This document shows positions 34,882 through 43,302 of a stretch of DNA of 64,000 nt, piece by piece. The first letter of the stretch is position 1, and each line of letters begins with the position of its first letter. Source of the DNA: Olivibacter domesticus. GTDB taxonomy: Bacteria > Bacteroidota > Bacteroidia > Sphingobacteriales > Sphingobacteriaceae. Position numbers and translations under genes: made by a program. Below the pieces are notes generated by a model. It was not told the origin of the DNA and made no database searches. It saw only the letters and a program-made list of their open reading frames with translations. Where the stretch lies: contig NZ_FOAF01000007.1 of the NCBI RefSeq assembly GCF_900109575.1, forward strand, positions 62,001 to 126,000, in the 5' to 3' direction.

Positions 34882-35646
34882 ATGAATGGCGTAAAGTCTT
34901 TACCTGTTTTAAGTGTAATCACCATTGTTTATAACAATGTTAACGATATTAAACGGACTATCAGATCAGTATTGAACCAAGATTATCCGTATATTGAGTA
35001 TATCATCATAGATGGCGGATCTACAGACGGTACACTTGATGTAATCGAGCAATTTAAAACCCAAATAGCTGTATTTATAAGTGAAAAGGACAAAGGTATT
35101 TACGATGCTATGAATAAAGGTATGCTGCTCGCTACAGGTGATTATCTTCTTTTTATGAATTCGGGAGACGAAATTTTTGCAGAAAATACGGTAAGCAATG
35201 TTTTCAATTCATGGCCTGATGCCGATATTTATTATGGTGAAACGGAAATGATAGATGCAGCCGGCAATAGTTTAGGAAGGCGTAGGCATAAGGTACCAAA
35301 AAGCTTCTCTTGGAGAAGTTTTAAATATGGTATGAATATAAGCCATCAAGCTATTTATGTGAGGAAAAGTATTACTGAACCTTATAATACGCATTATCAA
35401 CTAAGTGCTGATATAGATTGGATATTGACCGCTGCAAAAAAAGCTGAGGTGATTATAAATACACAACAGTATGTAGCCAAATATCTGATGGGGGGCGTAT
35501 CCAAGAAAAGACATTTGCAAAGTTTAAAGGAACGCTTTCACATTTTCTCCAAACACTACGGACTGCTATCAAATCTCTTTAATCACCTTCTGATTGCTAT
35601 AAATTTATTTTGGTATTATTTAAGGCACGGCAGAACAAATGATTGA
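34882..35646 (+). CDS. GT2-family glycosyltransferase
   Basis: A 254-residue inverting GT-A transferase from the ATG at 34882; a TTG two codons upstream is less likely. LSVITIVYNNVNDI is the opening strand, YIIIDGGSTDGTLDV the nucleotide loop, and ISEKDKGIYDAMNKG and LLFMNSGDEIF hold the acidic DxD-equivalent. This is the WcaA/colanic-type subgroup. It is the last gene of the cluster and meets the YfhO gene head-on, with only 7 bp between the stop codons. Confidence 0.9.
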   Translation: MNGVKSLPVLSVITIVYNNVNDIKRTIRSVLNQDYPYIEYIIIDGGSTDGTLDVIEQFKTQIAVFISEKDKGIYDAMNKGMLLATGDYLLFMNSGDEIFAENTVSNVFNSWPDADIYYGETEMIDAAGNSLGRRRHKVPKSFSWRSFKYGMNISHQAIYVRKSITEPYNTHYQLSADIDWILTAAKKAEVIINTQQYVAKYLMGGVSKKRHLQSLKERFHIFSKHYGLLSNLFNHLLIAINLFWYYLRHGRTND

Positions 35647-35653
35647 TATTTAA

Positions 35654-38116
35654 TCAACCAACAGGTGTTGCTGTTTTCCTTTCTCTCCAAATGGCAAACC
35701 CTAAAGCCAGTACTAATATAATAGAAGCAATTAATGAAATATTCTCCCCCATATAGTATGATTGCGGTTCAAATTTGAATTCAACCTTATGATTTCCTCT
35801 CGGCAACTGCGCAGCTCTTAATACATAATTCGCTCTTAAAATAGGAATTTCATTACCATCTACAAAGGCCTTCCACCCCTTATCATACCACACTTCTGAA
35901 AACACTCCCATCACATCGTTAGGAGCTGAGTACTCGTATATCAAATGATCCGGTTTATAACTTGTTAACTCAATACTTGAATTTCCAGGCCTGCCTAAAC
36001 GTTTTTCATCTATTTTACTTTTGAATTCTTGATGAATAAATGCTTCCTTTTTTGGGTCAAAGCTATCAATTGCATTCATCTCCTCTTCATTGCTTTTTAC
36101 ATACGTAACTTTATCCACGAACCAAGCGTTACCTGCAGCTCTGTCTCTTCTGCGTATGCTTTGGGAAGTACCTTCTTTATTATTTGTTATTAAATAGCGT
36201 GTATTTAACATATCTAATACATCCTCATTAATGGACTTCGAAAACTGACGTTCTATTAGTTCATTATAACGCATCAATTTAGCTGCATGATACCCGCCTA
36301 TGTTTTTATGGAAATAGGATGGATTAGCATTAGCAAAAGGGTCAACGGTTAAATCGAGTACCCGATAATCTTTCTCCTTATCCATCAGTATGAGATTATC
36401 TACTTCACGCGGTTTAAAGAAAATCTGCTCGGCTTGCGATTTCTCTACAAAACTATCTTTATTAAGGTATCTTCTATCTACTCCCCATAAATCAACAATC
36501 ACTAATACTCCTAAAACTATCGTTGCTGTCGTTGCCTTCATTTTATTTTTTGCCAACAGCCAAACTACACCTGCCGTAAGTAATACAAATATTAGTGAGC
36601 GGAAGGCATCACCACGGGCCAGGCCTATCCTATCTTGCACTAAGGCATTTCCCAAAGCCTGTCCAAAACTATTATCCTGTAATTGTTGGGATAAATATTG
36701 CACCCATTCTGAATGATTTGGTGCCTGAAAATTAAAGAACAGGTCAGGTAGTGCCCAGACAATAAAAGATATACCCCCTACAATTGCTGTTGAATAGATA
36801 ATTTTCTTATCAAGTTTTTCGATTGTCTTGCCATTCTTGATAATCTCATCAATCGCTAAGATAGCAAGAATAGGAATTAAAAATGAGGCTACCACCAAGG
36901 TAGATTCTACTGCTCGAAACTTATTATATAACGGAAAATAATCGAAAAATATATTCGATATAAACGTGAAATTTTTACCCCATGAAAGCATAACGCTTAA
37001 TAATGTTGCAGACAGAATCCACCATTTTAATCTATTCTTTACAACAAACAAGCCTAATACTAATAAGAAAATAACAACTGCACCAAAATACCAAGGCCCC
37101 GAGGTAAAAGGCTTCCCGCCCCAATACATCTGAAAAAGATTTGAGGGAACTTGATCGATTGAATATCCTTTGTTACTAAAAACTTTTGCCGTGTTAGAAT
37201 TTCCATCCAGCTTATTATATGTCCCCCCCCCATAAGCATCTGGAATTAAAAAGGTAATACTTTCGCCTACACCTTGGCTCCATTGATATGCATATTCTTT
37301 ACTCACACCTTGCTGCTCGCTTCCCTTCGTTTCTGAAGCAATATTTGATTTTCCTCTGATGGACTCTTTGCTATATTCATAGGTAGTCCATAACAAACCA
37401 GCATTAACAGCCAGTGCAATAATTGAGGCTACCGCCATATAGGCAATCGCTTTTATAAAATCTTGCACTTTCTTTTCCTTGATGGCATGATATAGCTCTA
37501 TCCCTATTAGTATTAACAAGGCAATAAAGAGATAATAAGTTACTTGAATATGGTTAACGCGTATTTCTAAGGCTAATGACAATGCGAGGATACCGGCACC
37601 CAAGAGATACTTTCTCCTTAATGTGAGTAATATTCCTGCAAGAACAGGTGCAAATAACGCAATAGCATAAGCCTTATTAGCATGGCCTGCTTCGATATAA
37701 ATAAAATTGTAGGAAGTAAAAGCGAAAGCTACGGCACCAACAGCCGCTAACCAAGGTTTTACGCGTAGTACATTAAAAAGCAAGTAAGCCCCAAGCAGGT
37801 AAAGTAGCACAACATCCATCGGATAAGGAAGTGCCCCCTTAAGGCCCGCCATGATATGTGTTCCTATATTTTTTGGATACGAGACCCAGATCTGGTAAGA
37901 AGGCATTCCGCTAAACATCGAATTTGTCCAGAGTGGGCCCTTTCCATCTTCCTGTTTAAAGTCCATAATTTCCTTCTGCATAGCTTGCGCCTGCGTAACA
38001 TCGCTTTGGATGAGCACTTTACCCTGCCAGGCAGGTGAGAAATATATAAGACAGATAGCGATAAATATGCCTATGATGGCAAGATGGGTTGCATTTCGGT
38101 TGAACCAATTCTTCAT
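35654..38116 (-). CDS. YfhO-family integral membrane protein
   Basis: An 820-residue membrane protein. The N-terminal half has about ten or more hydrophobic helices. A loop region contains AYQWSQGVGESITFLIPDAY, and a long extracytoplasmic segment (about 540-780) has CHAAKL-like sugar-protein text such as SYFHKNIGGYHAAKL. One last helix lies near the C-terminus (IILVLALGFAIW). YfhO proteins are GT-C-like and in Firmicutes relatives act on wall-glycan decoration. In Bacteroidota YfhO is conserved next to DUF4834 and tilS, as here, so it may not belong to the adjacent glycan cluster. Confidence 0.85.
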   Translation of the reverse strand: MKNWFNRNATHLAIIGIFIAICLIYFSPAWQGKVLIQSDVTQAQAMQKEIMDFKQEDGKGPLWTNSMFSGMPSYQIWVSYPKNIGTHIMAGLKGALPYPMDVVLLYLLGAYLLFNVLRVKPWLAAVGAVAFAFTSYNFIYIEAGHANKAYAIALFAPVLAGILLTLRRKYLLGAGILALSLALEIRVNHIQVTYYLFIALLILIGIELYHAIKEKKVQDFIKAIAYMAVASIIALAVNAGLLWTTYEYSKESIRGKSNIASETKGSEQQGVSKEYAYQWSQGVGESITFLIPDAYGGGTYNKLDGNSNTAKVFSNKGYSIDQVPSNLFQMYWGGKPFTSGPWYFGAVVIFLLVLGLFVVKNRLKWWILSATLLSVMLSWGKNFTFISNIFFDYFPLYNKFRAVESTLVVASFLIPILAILAIDEIIKNGKTIEKLDKKIIYSTAIVGGISFIVWALPDLFFNFQAPNHSEWVQYLSQQLQDNSFGQALGNALVQDRIGLARGDAFRSLIFVLLTAGVVWLLAKNKMKATTATIVLGVLVIVDLWGVDRRYLNKDSFVEKSQAEQIFFKPREVDNLILMDKEKDYRVLDLTVDPFANANPSYFHKNIGGYHAAKLMRYNELIERQFSKSINEDVLDMLNTRYLITNNKEGTSQSIRRRDRAAGNAWFVDKVTYVKSNEEEMNAIDSFDPKKEAFIHQEFKSKIDEKRLGRPGNSSIELTSYKPDHLIYEYSAPNDVMGVFSEVWYDKGWKAFVDGNEIPILRANYVLRAAQLPRGNHKVEFKFEPQSYYMGENISLIASIILVLALGFAIWRERKTATPVG

Positions 38117-38156
38117 TCTTTTCTAATACTTTAAGCTCAAGCCTCAAACCTATTAC

Positions 38157-38205
38157 AAAAAAATGATATTTCGAACTTTTTAAGCACTCGAATTATCATT
38201 TTTTT
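38157..38205 (-). terminator. Terminator after the DUF4834 gene
   Basis: Arms 38157-38174 and 38188-38205 pair over 18 bp with one mismatch (ends AAAAAAATGATA/TATCATTTTTTT). The loop is 13 bases and a U run follows on the minus strand. It ends the tilS-PH-like-DUF4834 transcript before yfhO. Confidence 0.65.
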
Positions 38206-38236
38206 TAGAATGAAAAAATATTAAAAACGATTTCCT

Positions 38237-38518
38237 CTATTTTATTTCTTCGAAATCAACAAACTCTCCTACCCTTCCATTAGATGAAGGGTTCTTTTTC
38301 CCAGATTTTGGTGGTACATAATCAATTCGTATTTTCCCATCTGGTTTGGGTGCCTGCTCTTGAGAATAATTACCTGTTTGTTGCTCATATTGCTTCTGAG
38401 CTTCCCTTTGCATCTTTCCAACAAAGGTTGCCATGATATATGGAAACAGCATGGTGACAACAAGCCGTAATAGCCATAAAATCAGTATCGTAATTAATAA
38501 TATTTTTAATAAACCCAT
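38237..38518 (-). CDS. DUF4834 small membrane protein
   Basis: A 93-residue protein from the ATG at 38518 (MGLLKILLITI), chosen because the membrane helix begins at once; a longer frame upstream would prepend unrelated residues. One or two helices (about 3-32) are followed by a polar tail rich in Gln, Lys and Pro, ending VGEFVDFEEIK. That tail is the DUF4834 signature. The function is unknown. It lies between yfhO and tilS, a neighbourhood kept in many Bacteroidota. Confidence 0.75.
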   Translation of the reverse strand: MGLLKILLITILILWLLRLVVTMLFPYIMATFVGKMQREAQKQYEQQTGNYSQEQAPKPDGKIRIDYVPPKSGKKNPSSNGRVGEFVDFEEIK

Positions 38519-38685
38519 TATGAATATTTTATATGTAGAACTGCTTAATGAATCTTTTACAAGACACATTCAACAGTCTGTTTGACAGCTCCACCTGAGA
38601 TTTGTTAACGTTAATAACAAATTTACGTAATAATATACTAAATATTATTGAAGGGTGGAGATAAATGCGGTTATTGACAAAAATT

Positions 38686-39174
38686 TTACGATTCCTTTGC
38701 CTGTAAAATTGCGCGGGTAAGATCATTGGGATGTTGAGTTCCTACTACGTAAACTAAGCCATCCCGATCGGTTAACCAAACGGCGGACTTACCCCCAGCA
38801 TAGAACCGTATTTTGCCCTTTTGATGCAAATTATAAACAGGGCTGTTAATCAAATAAGGGCTATATGCTGCATTCTCTACTTTAACAATGCTATTCAAGT
38901 CAATCTTTATGAGTCGAGCAGTCCACAAACCTTGCAGTATAACACTTTTATTCTTTACGGTAATTCTGTAATGTAGCATATACATCATGACAATGGATAC
39001 TAGCAAGATGATACAACCAACCAAAAGGAACAGTTGATGGTTGCGTTCTCTTTCCGAACTGATATAATACGCTGTAAAGCAAAACAGGGCCATCACCAAA
39101 CGAACGCTCACCCAGCCACGGTCACGGCCTAGGTACTGATTTTCTACAAACAAAGGTTTATCTGCTACTTCCAT
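38686..39174 (-). CDS. Two-helix membrane protein with PH-like domain
   Basis: A 162-residue protein from the ATG at 39174 (MEVADKPLF), whose start overlaps the tilS stop by 10 bp, indicating coupled expression. Two helices (about 23-38 and 45-66) are followed by a soluble beta-rich domain. The text YRITVKNKSVILQGLWTARLI, split over about residues 67-88, and DLNSIVKVENA resemble the bacterial PH (bPH2) fold. I do not recognise a named family. A membrane scaffold or envelope role is a guess. Confidence 0.6.
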   Translation of the reverse strand: MEVADKPLFVENQYLGRDRGWVSVRLVMALFCFTAYYISSERERNHQLFLLVGCIILLVSIVMMYMLHYRITVKNKSVILQGLWTARLIKIDLNSIVKVENAAYSPYLINSPVYNLHQKGKIRFYAGGKSAVWLTDRDGLVYVVGTQHPNDLTRAILQAKES

Positions 39175-40508
39175 TTTATACATTCTAAGGTAACAACTTT
39201 TTTTGTTTTATCTGTAATTTTATACCTGTCGTCTATTCTGTAGGGAGCTACCCATATAACATCCCCATTACCATTTACAACAACAGGAACTCTCATCTTG
39301 TCTGTAACGGGAATTTTTAACGAGATAAAAAAATCGCTCAATTTCTTTTTGCCTTTCATACCCAGTGGCTTAAACCAGTCGCCCTCTCTCCAATGCCTGA
39401 TCTGTAAGGGAAATACAAGCTCTTCTTCATCAACCTGTATTTTATCAAAAGTATGCTCCACTTTCTCCACTTGGGAGTTTTGAGCAGAAATAATAAAATT
39501 GCCGAATTTTTTCTGTTCACCTGGGGTTAGTGGGATGAGCTCTTGTAGCGGTTGATCCATTAAGGGTTCCAAAATCAGGTCTTTTCGGCTCATCACCAAG
39601 CTATGCGTAACCGAATTAAAATATTTACCTGATTGGTTCTTCTTCGTCCAAACAGATAACAAATCATCTAAAACATCGGAAGTAAAATTAAATGGCCTAA
39701 AAAGCTCATATAATAATGTTCGTACCGGATGTAACTGTTGCAACTTTTCCATACTGATTGTATAGGAGTTTACGTCTCTTGCGATGAAAAGCTTTTCTCT
39801 TAAAGTTGTGGTATATGTTTTTAACAGCTCATTCAATTCTTCAAATCGCTCAGCATTTTCAATGAACGTTTTCTCTAATGACGGATTTATTTCCTTAAGT
39901 TTTGGTATAATCTCTAACCGGATTTTATTTCTAGTATATTTAGTAGAGAAGTTAGATTCATCATCCCGATAAGTTAGTTTCCACTTATCGATAGCCGCTT
40001 CGACCTCTTCTCGTATTAAAAACAGCAAGGGCCGAATAAAACGATCTCTCTTAGGCAAGATGCCATGTAAGCCCGCGATTCCTGTGCCGCGTGTTAGGTT
40101 TAATAACATGGTTTCTATCGCATCGTTCTGATGATGCGCCAGCGCCACATAATCATATTGATGTTGCTGTCTTAAGTCTTCAAACCATTGATATCGTAAT
40201 TCCCTTGCAGCCATTTCGATCGACATCTTCCGCTCTCTTGCTATTTCTTCCGTATCAAAAGAAGTTGCATAAAAAGGGACATTTAATTGACGCGCTAAAT
40301 TAAAGACGAGGGCTTCATCCATTTCTGAGCTTTCTCCCCGCAATTTAAAATTGCAGTGTGCGATACCGAATGAATAACCTGCCTTAGCAAATAAATGTGT
40401 CATCAATACGGAATCCTTCCCTCCACTCACTGCCAACAGTATGCGCTCATTTTTCTCGAACAGTTGATTCTCATCATTAAAGTTCAAAAATCGACTTAAC
40501 AGGTCCAT
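39165..40508 (-). CDS. tilS: tRNA(Ile)-lysidine synthetase
   Basis: Adds lysine to C34 of the CAU-anticodon isoleucine tRNA so that it reads AUA; essential. It has 447 residues from the ATG at 40508 (MDLLSRFLNF). A longer frame exists, but the -7 box at 40513-40520 lies inside that extension. The ATP-pyrophosphatase P-loop is SGGKDS (28-33), FGIAHCNFKLRG and YVALAHHQNDAIET follow in order, then the TilS substrate-binding domains. LKIPVTDKMRVPVV near the C-terminus is typical. Confidence 0.95.
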   Translation of the reverse strand: MDLLSRFLNFNDENQLFEKNERILLAVSGGKDSVLMTHLFAKAGYSFGIAHCNFKLRGESSEMDEALVFNLARQLNVPFYATSFDTEEIARERKMSIEMAARELRYQWFEDLRQQHQYDYVALAHHQNDAIETMLLNLTRGTGIAGLHGILPKRDRFIRPLLFLIREEVEAAIDKWKLTYRDDESNFSTKYTRNKIRLEIIPKLKEINPSLEKTFIENAERFEELNELLKTYTTTLREKLFIARDVNSYTISMEKLQQLHPVRTLLYELFRPFNFTSDVLDDLLSVWTKKNQSGKYFNSVTHSLVMSRKDLILEPLMDQPLQELIPLTPGEQKKFGNFIISAQNSQVEKVEHTFDKIQVDEEELVFPLQIRHWREGDWFKPLGMKGKKKLSDFFISLKIPVTDKMRVPVVVNGNGDVIWVAPYRIDDRYKITDKTKKVVTLECIKWK

Positions 40509-40512
40509 AGGC

Positions 40513-40520
40513 CAAAGGTA
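40513..40520 (-). promoter_or_regulatory. -7 box of tilS, 4 bp before the ATG
   Basis: On the minus strand TACCTTTG-GCCT-ATG, an exact -7 match whose start site would fall at the start codon. No well-spaced -33 TTG was found. It supports the ATG at 40508 and a leaderless message. Confidence 0.5.
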
Positions 40521-40554
40521 GATAAAATAGTTTATTGCTTTATAACGGCAAGGT

Positions 40555-40633
40555 ATAAGTAGTAAGACATAAGACGTAAGTAGCAAGACATAAATAGCAA
40601 GATTTAAGGTTAGGGATACATCTTGCTACTTGA
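40555..40633. repeat. Phrase-repeat tract with inverted partner upstream of tilS
   Basis: The words agtaagacataa, gacgtaagtagcaagacataa-like and atagcaaga follow one another with small changes. An 11-bp word, AAGTAGCAAGA (40578-40588), has its exact complement, TCTTGCTACTT, at 40621-40631, giving a hairpin with a 32-base loop. It lies in the tilS/OstA divergent spacer. The wording is similar in kind to the tracts at 5711 and 8508. Confidence 0.5.
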
Positions 40634-40681
40634 TATTGAAAGTCCTGCTAATATCAATAAGTTAAAATTTCTTAAAAGATT

Positions 40682-43183
40682 ATGCAACAAAAGTTATTTA
40701 GGTATTTTTGTACGGTGAGGAAATGTATCATTCTGTTAACATGTCTGGCTTTTTTGCTTCCTTTGGTGGTAAAAGCGCAAAAGGAGGTAAAACTCATAAG
40801 CTCACGCGACTATGAGGCACGTAAAGAGTGGGGAGTTAATCGGTTTTATAAACCTGTTTTCATGCATGAAGGTAGCACCTTATCTGCAGACAGTTCTGAC
40901 TACAACCCTACGGAGCGATTTTTCGATGCCTTTGGAAATGTCGTTATCACGCAACCGAACGGTACCGTAGTTTACGCAGATAAACTACATTATATTAAAG
41001 ATACCCGTATTGCCATTTTGACCAATAATGTGAGAATGGTAGATGTAAAAGGAGCTGTATTGACGACGAATCACTTGACCTATAACCTGAATTCTAAAAT
41101 AGGAACCTATACAAATGGCGGGCGTATTATTAATCAAACAGACACCTTAAATAGTAAAAATGGCTATTATTTCGAAAATAGCCAAGACGCCTACTTTAGG
41201 CATGATGTGATAGTACGTACTCCGGAAACCAATATATTTACCGATACGTTACGTTATAACTCTCTTTCTAAAATGGCTTATTTTTATGGCCCTACGAATA
41301 TTAAGGGAAAAAACGGTGGGAATCTATATACGGAGAATGGCGATTACCATACGGAGACAGATAGGGCGAGATTTGGAAAAAATAATTTATACACGGAAGG
41401 AAGTAAATTTTTAAGGGGTGATAGCCTCTATTACGATGGCAAGCTTGGCTATGGCAGAGCGATCAAGAATGTTGTGTTTGTTGACACTGTGCAACAAGGG
41501 ATTCTTTACGGACAACGGGGCATCTATTTAAAGAAAGACGAAAGCATTACGATGACTGAAAAGGCTTATATGATTATGGTCACGAAAAGCGACTCCACTA
41601 GTAGCCCTACAGACTCATCTGATAGCTTACAGGTAGATAGTTTACCTGATAATCCTCCTTCCTTAATAGATTCTTTAGACAAAAACAATGAGCCTAGGGA
41701 GCAAACAGATTCTGTATACATGTCTGCTGACACGCTTTATTCTCGCGTTATGTTATTAAAAGACTATAATCCTATCGAGTTAAACCTTCAACGTGATGGA
41801 GGGGACCTAGATGTGGAAGAAGACGACAGCGAATTTACAGAGCCCGCAGATTCTACCTCCTTAGATAGCACTGCAACAATGCGAGAAACCACAGATAGCT
41901 TGTCGGTAAAGCCTGCTCAAGACAGCATCATTACCAACCAGAAGGAGAATTTATCTGCTGATTCGCTCATAAAGACAGCACTTAAAGACAGTCTATCGAC
42001 TAAACAAGTACCAACAGATCTCTCCCAAGAAGCCATCAAAAAGGCAGTAGCCAAAACTACTAAACTGCAAAACGACTCTATTGCAAAGACACAACGTGAG
42101 TTGATAAGCAAAGAACTAGCGGAGGATAGCTTACTGATCAAAGAAATAGATATTCCAAAAGTGGGACAGGCTGACAGCTCTTTTGCTTTAGCAAAAAAAA
42201 CAGCATTAAATAAGTCGTCCACTGATTCTACCACACTGGATACAGCCAAAACGCGTATTGTAAAGGCCTATCATCATATGCGTATTTTCAAATCAGACTT
42301 GCAGGCCAGAGCAGATTCAGCATATTATGGCTATCCAGACTCTATCATAAGGTGTTATGGCAAGCCAATGATATGGGCACAGGGTTCTCAGCTTTCCGGT
42401 GATACGATTTATATGCAATTAAAAAACCAGAAGTTGGATAATATGCTTTTGAAAACGAATGCGTTTATTGTGAGTACCCAATTAGATTCTGCTAAGTTTA
42501 ACCAAGTGAAAGGCCGTAAAATAACGGGCTTTTTCACAGACAATAAATTAGACAGGATGTTTGTGGATGGAAATGCAGAAAGTATCTATTATACACAGGA
42601 GGAGAATAAAATTTCGGGAATGACCAAAAGTATTGGTAGCCGTATAAAAATTATATTCGATAACAACGAGGTTTCAAATATTGTGAACATCCGTAAAACG
42701 GAAACGAGTTACTCGCCGTTAGCTGCGATACAGGCCGATAAAGAAATTTTACCAGGCTTTATATGGAAACCTAAAGACAGACCCAAAAGCAAAGAGGAAG
42801 TTATAAATCCGATTAGTACAGAACAAGTTATTGAGCCAGATACCATTAAAAGAACAGCGGCAGATAGTTTAAAGACTGACAATTTAAAGGGAGATAGTAC
42901 CACAACATCTGCGGTAAAAGGTACCAGTGTTGGCAAAAAAAACAATACATCGGTGAAGCAGGATACGATAAAAACAGTTCCTAATAATTCAAAGACTGAT
43001 AGCTTAAAGAACGACAGTGCCACGGTATCCAATAAAGACGCAATGGTTGGCAAAAGAGATTCTATACCAGCAAAACAGGATACAAAGAAAACATTAAAGG
43101 ATTCAATTCCAATTAATAAAATAGCGCCAAAAAGTAATAGGGATAGCATTCCCCAAAAAGCCACTCCTACTACTACAAAATAA
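40682..43183 (+). CDS. OstA-like (LptA/LptD N-domain) envelope protein with Ser/Asp/Lys-rich extension
   Basis: An 833-residue exported protein (signal about 12-32, cut after VVKA). Residues of about 60-300 form repeated beta-jellyroll units of the OstA/LptA type. LSADSSDYNPTERFFDAFGN and VVYADKLHYIKDTRIAILTN show the repeating layers that carry LPS in the periplasm. A low-complexity linker rich in Asp-Ser pairs spans about 300-530. Then a second OstA-like part follows (about 535-690, including YMQLKNQKLDNMLL). A tail of about 130 residues has two imperfect copies of a Ser/Lys/Asp-rich unit. It is probably an LPS-transport bridge component; it is divergent from tilS. Confidence 0.8.
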   Translation: MQQKLFRYFCTVRKCIILLTCLAFLLPLVVKAQKEVKLISSRDYEARKEWGVNRFYKPVFMHEGSTLSADSSDYNPTERFFDAFGNVVITQPNGTVVYADKLHYIKDTRIAILTNNVRMVDVKGAVLTTNHLTYNLNSKIGTYTNGGRIINQTDTLNSKNGYYFENSQDAYFRHDVIVRTPETNIFTDTLRYNSLSKMAYFYGPTNIKGKNGGNLYTENGDYHTETDRARFGKNNLYTEGSKFLRGDSLYYDGKLGYGRAIKNVVFVDTVQQGILYGQRGIYLKKDESITMTEKAYMIMVTKSDSTSSPTDSSDSLQVDSLPDNPPSLIDSLDKNNEPREQTDSVYMSADTLYSRVMLLKDYNPIELNLQRDGGDLDVEEDDSEFTEPADSTSLDSTATMRETTDSLSVKPAQDSIITNQKENLSADSLIKTALKDSLSTKQVPTDLSQEAIKKAVAKTTKLQNDSIAKTQRELISKELAEDSLLIKEIDIPKVGQADSSFALAKKTALNKSSTDSTTLDTAKTRIVKAYHHMRIFKSDLQARADSAYYGYPDSIIRCYGKPMIWAQGSQLSGDTIYMQLKNQKLDNMLLKTNAFIVSTQLDSAKFNQVKGRKITGFFTDNKLDRMFVDGNAESIYYTQEENKISGMTKSIGSRIKIIFDNNEVSNIVNIRKTETSYSPLAAIQADKEILPGFIWKPKDRPKSKEEVINPISTEQVIEPDTIKRTAADSLKTDNLKGDSTTTSAVKGTSVGKKNNTSVKQDTIKTVPNNSKTDSLKNDSATVSNKDAMVGKRDSIPAKQDTKKTLKDSIPINKIAPKSNRDSIPQKATPTTTK

Positions 43184-43191
43184 TCAAACGA

Positions 43192-43223
43192 TTTGTATTC
43201 AACATAAAATTAATGCATCTTTG
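43192..43223 (+). promoter_or_regulatory. Candidate promoter of the S46 peptidase gene
   Basis: TTTG at 43192-43195, a 20-bp spacer, then CATCTTTG at 43216-43223, one base off TAnnTTTG. The start would be near 43229, leaving a leader of about 70 nt before the ATG at 43303. Confidence 0.4.
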
Positions 43224-43302
43224 TTGCCTTACAAATATGTCAAGAACCATATTATAACTTGAATTTTTCTTGGCAGCAAAATTTTTCACAATAATTAAAC
43301 AT

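Noticed and set aside
42709-43164. A 151-codon minus-strand frame inside the OstA-like gene
   Set aside because: It is antisense to the Ser/Lys/Asp-rich tail; the Leu/Phe/Ser composition is the mirror of that low-complexity DNA.
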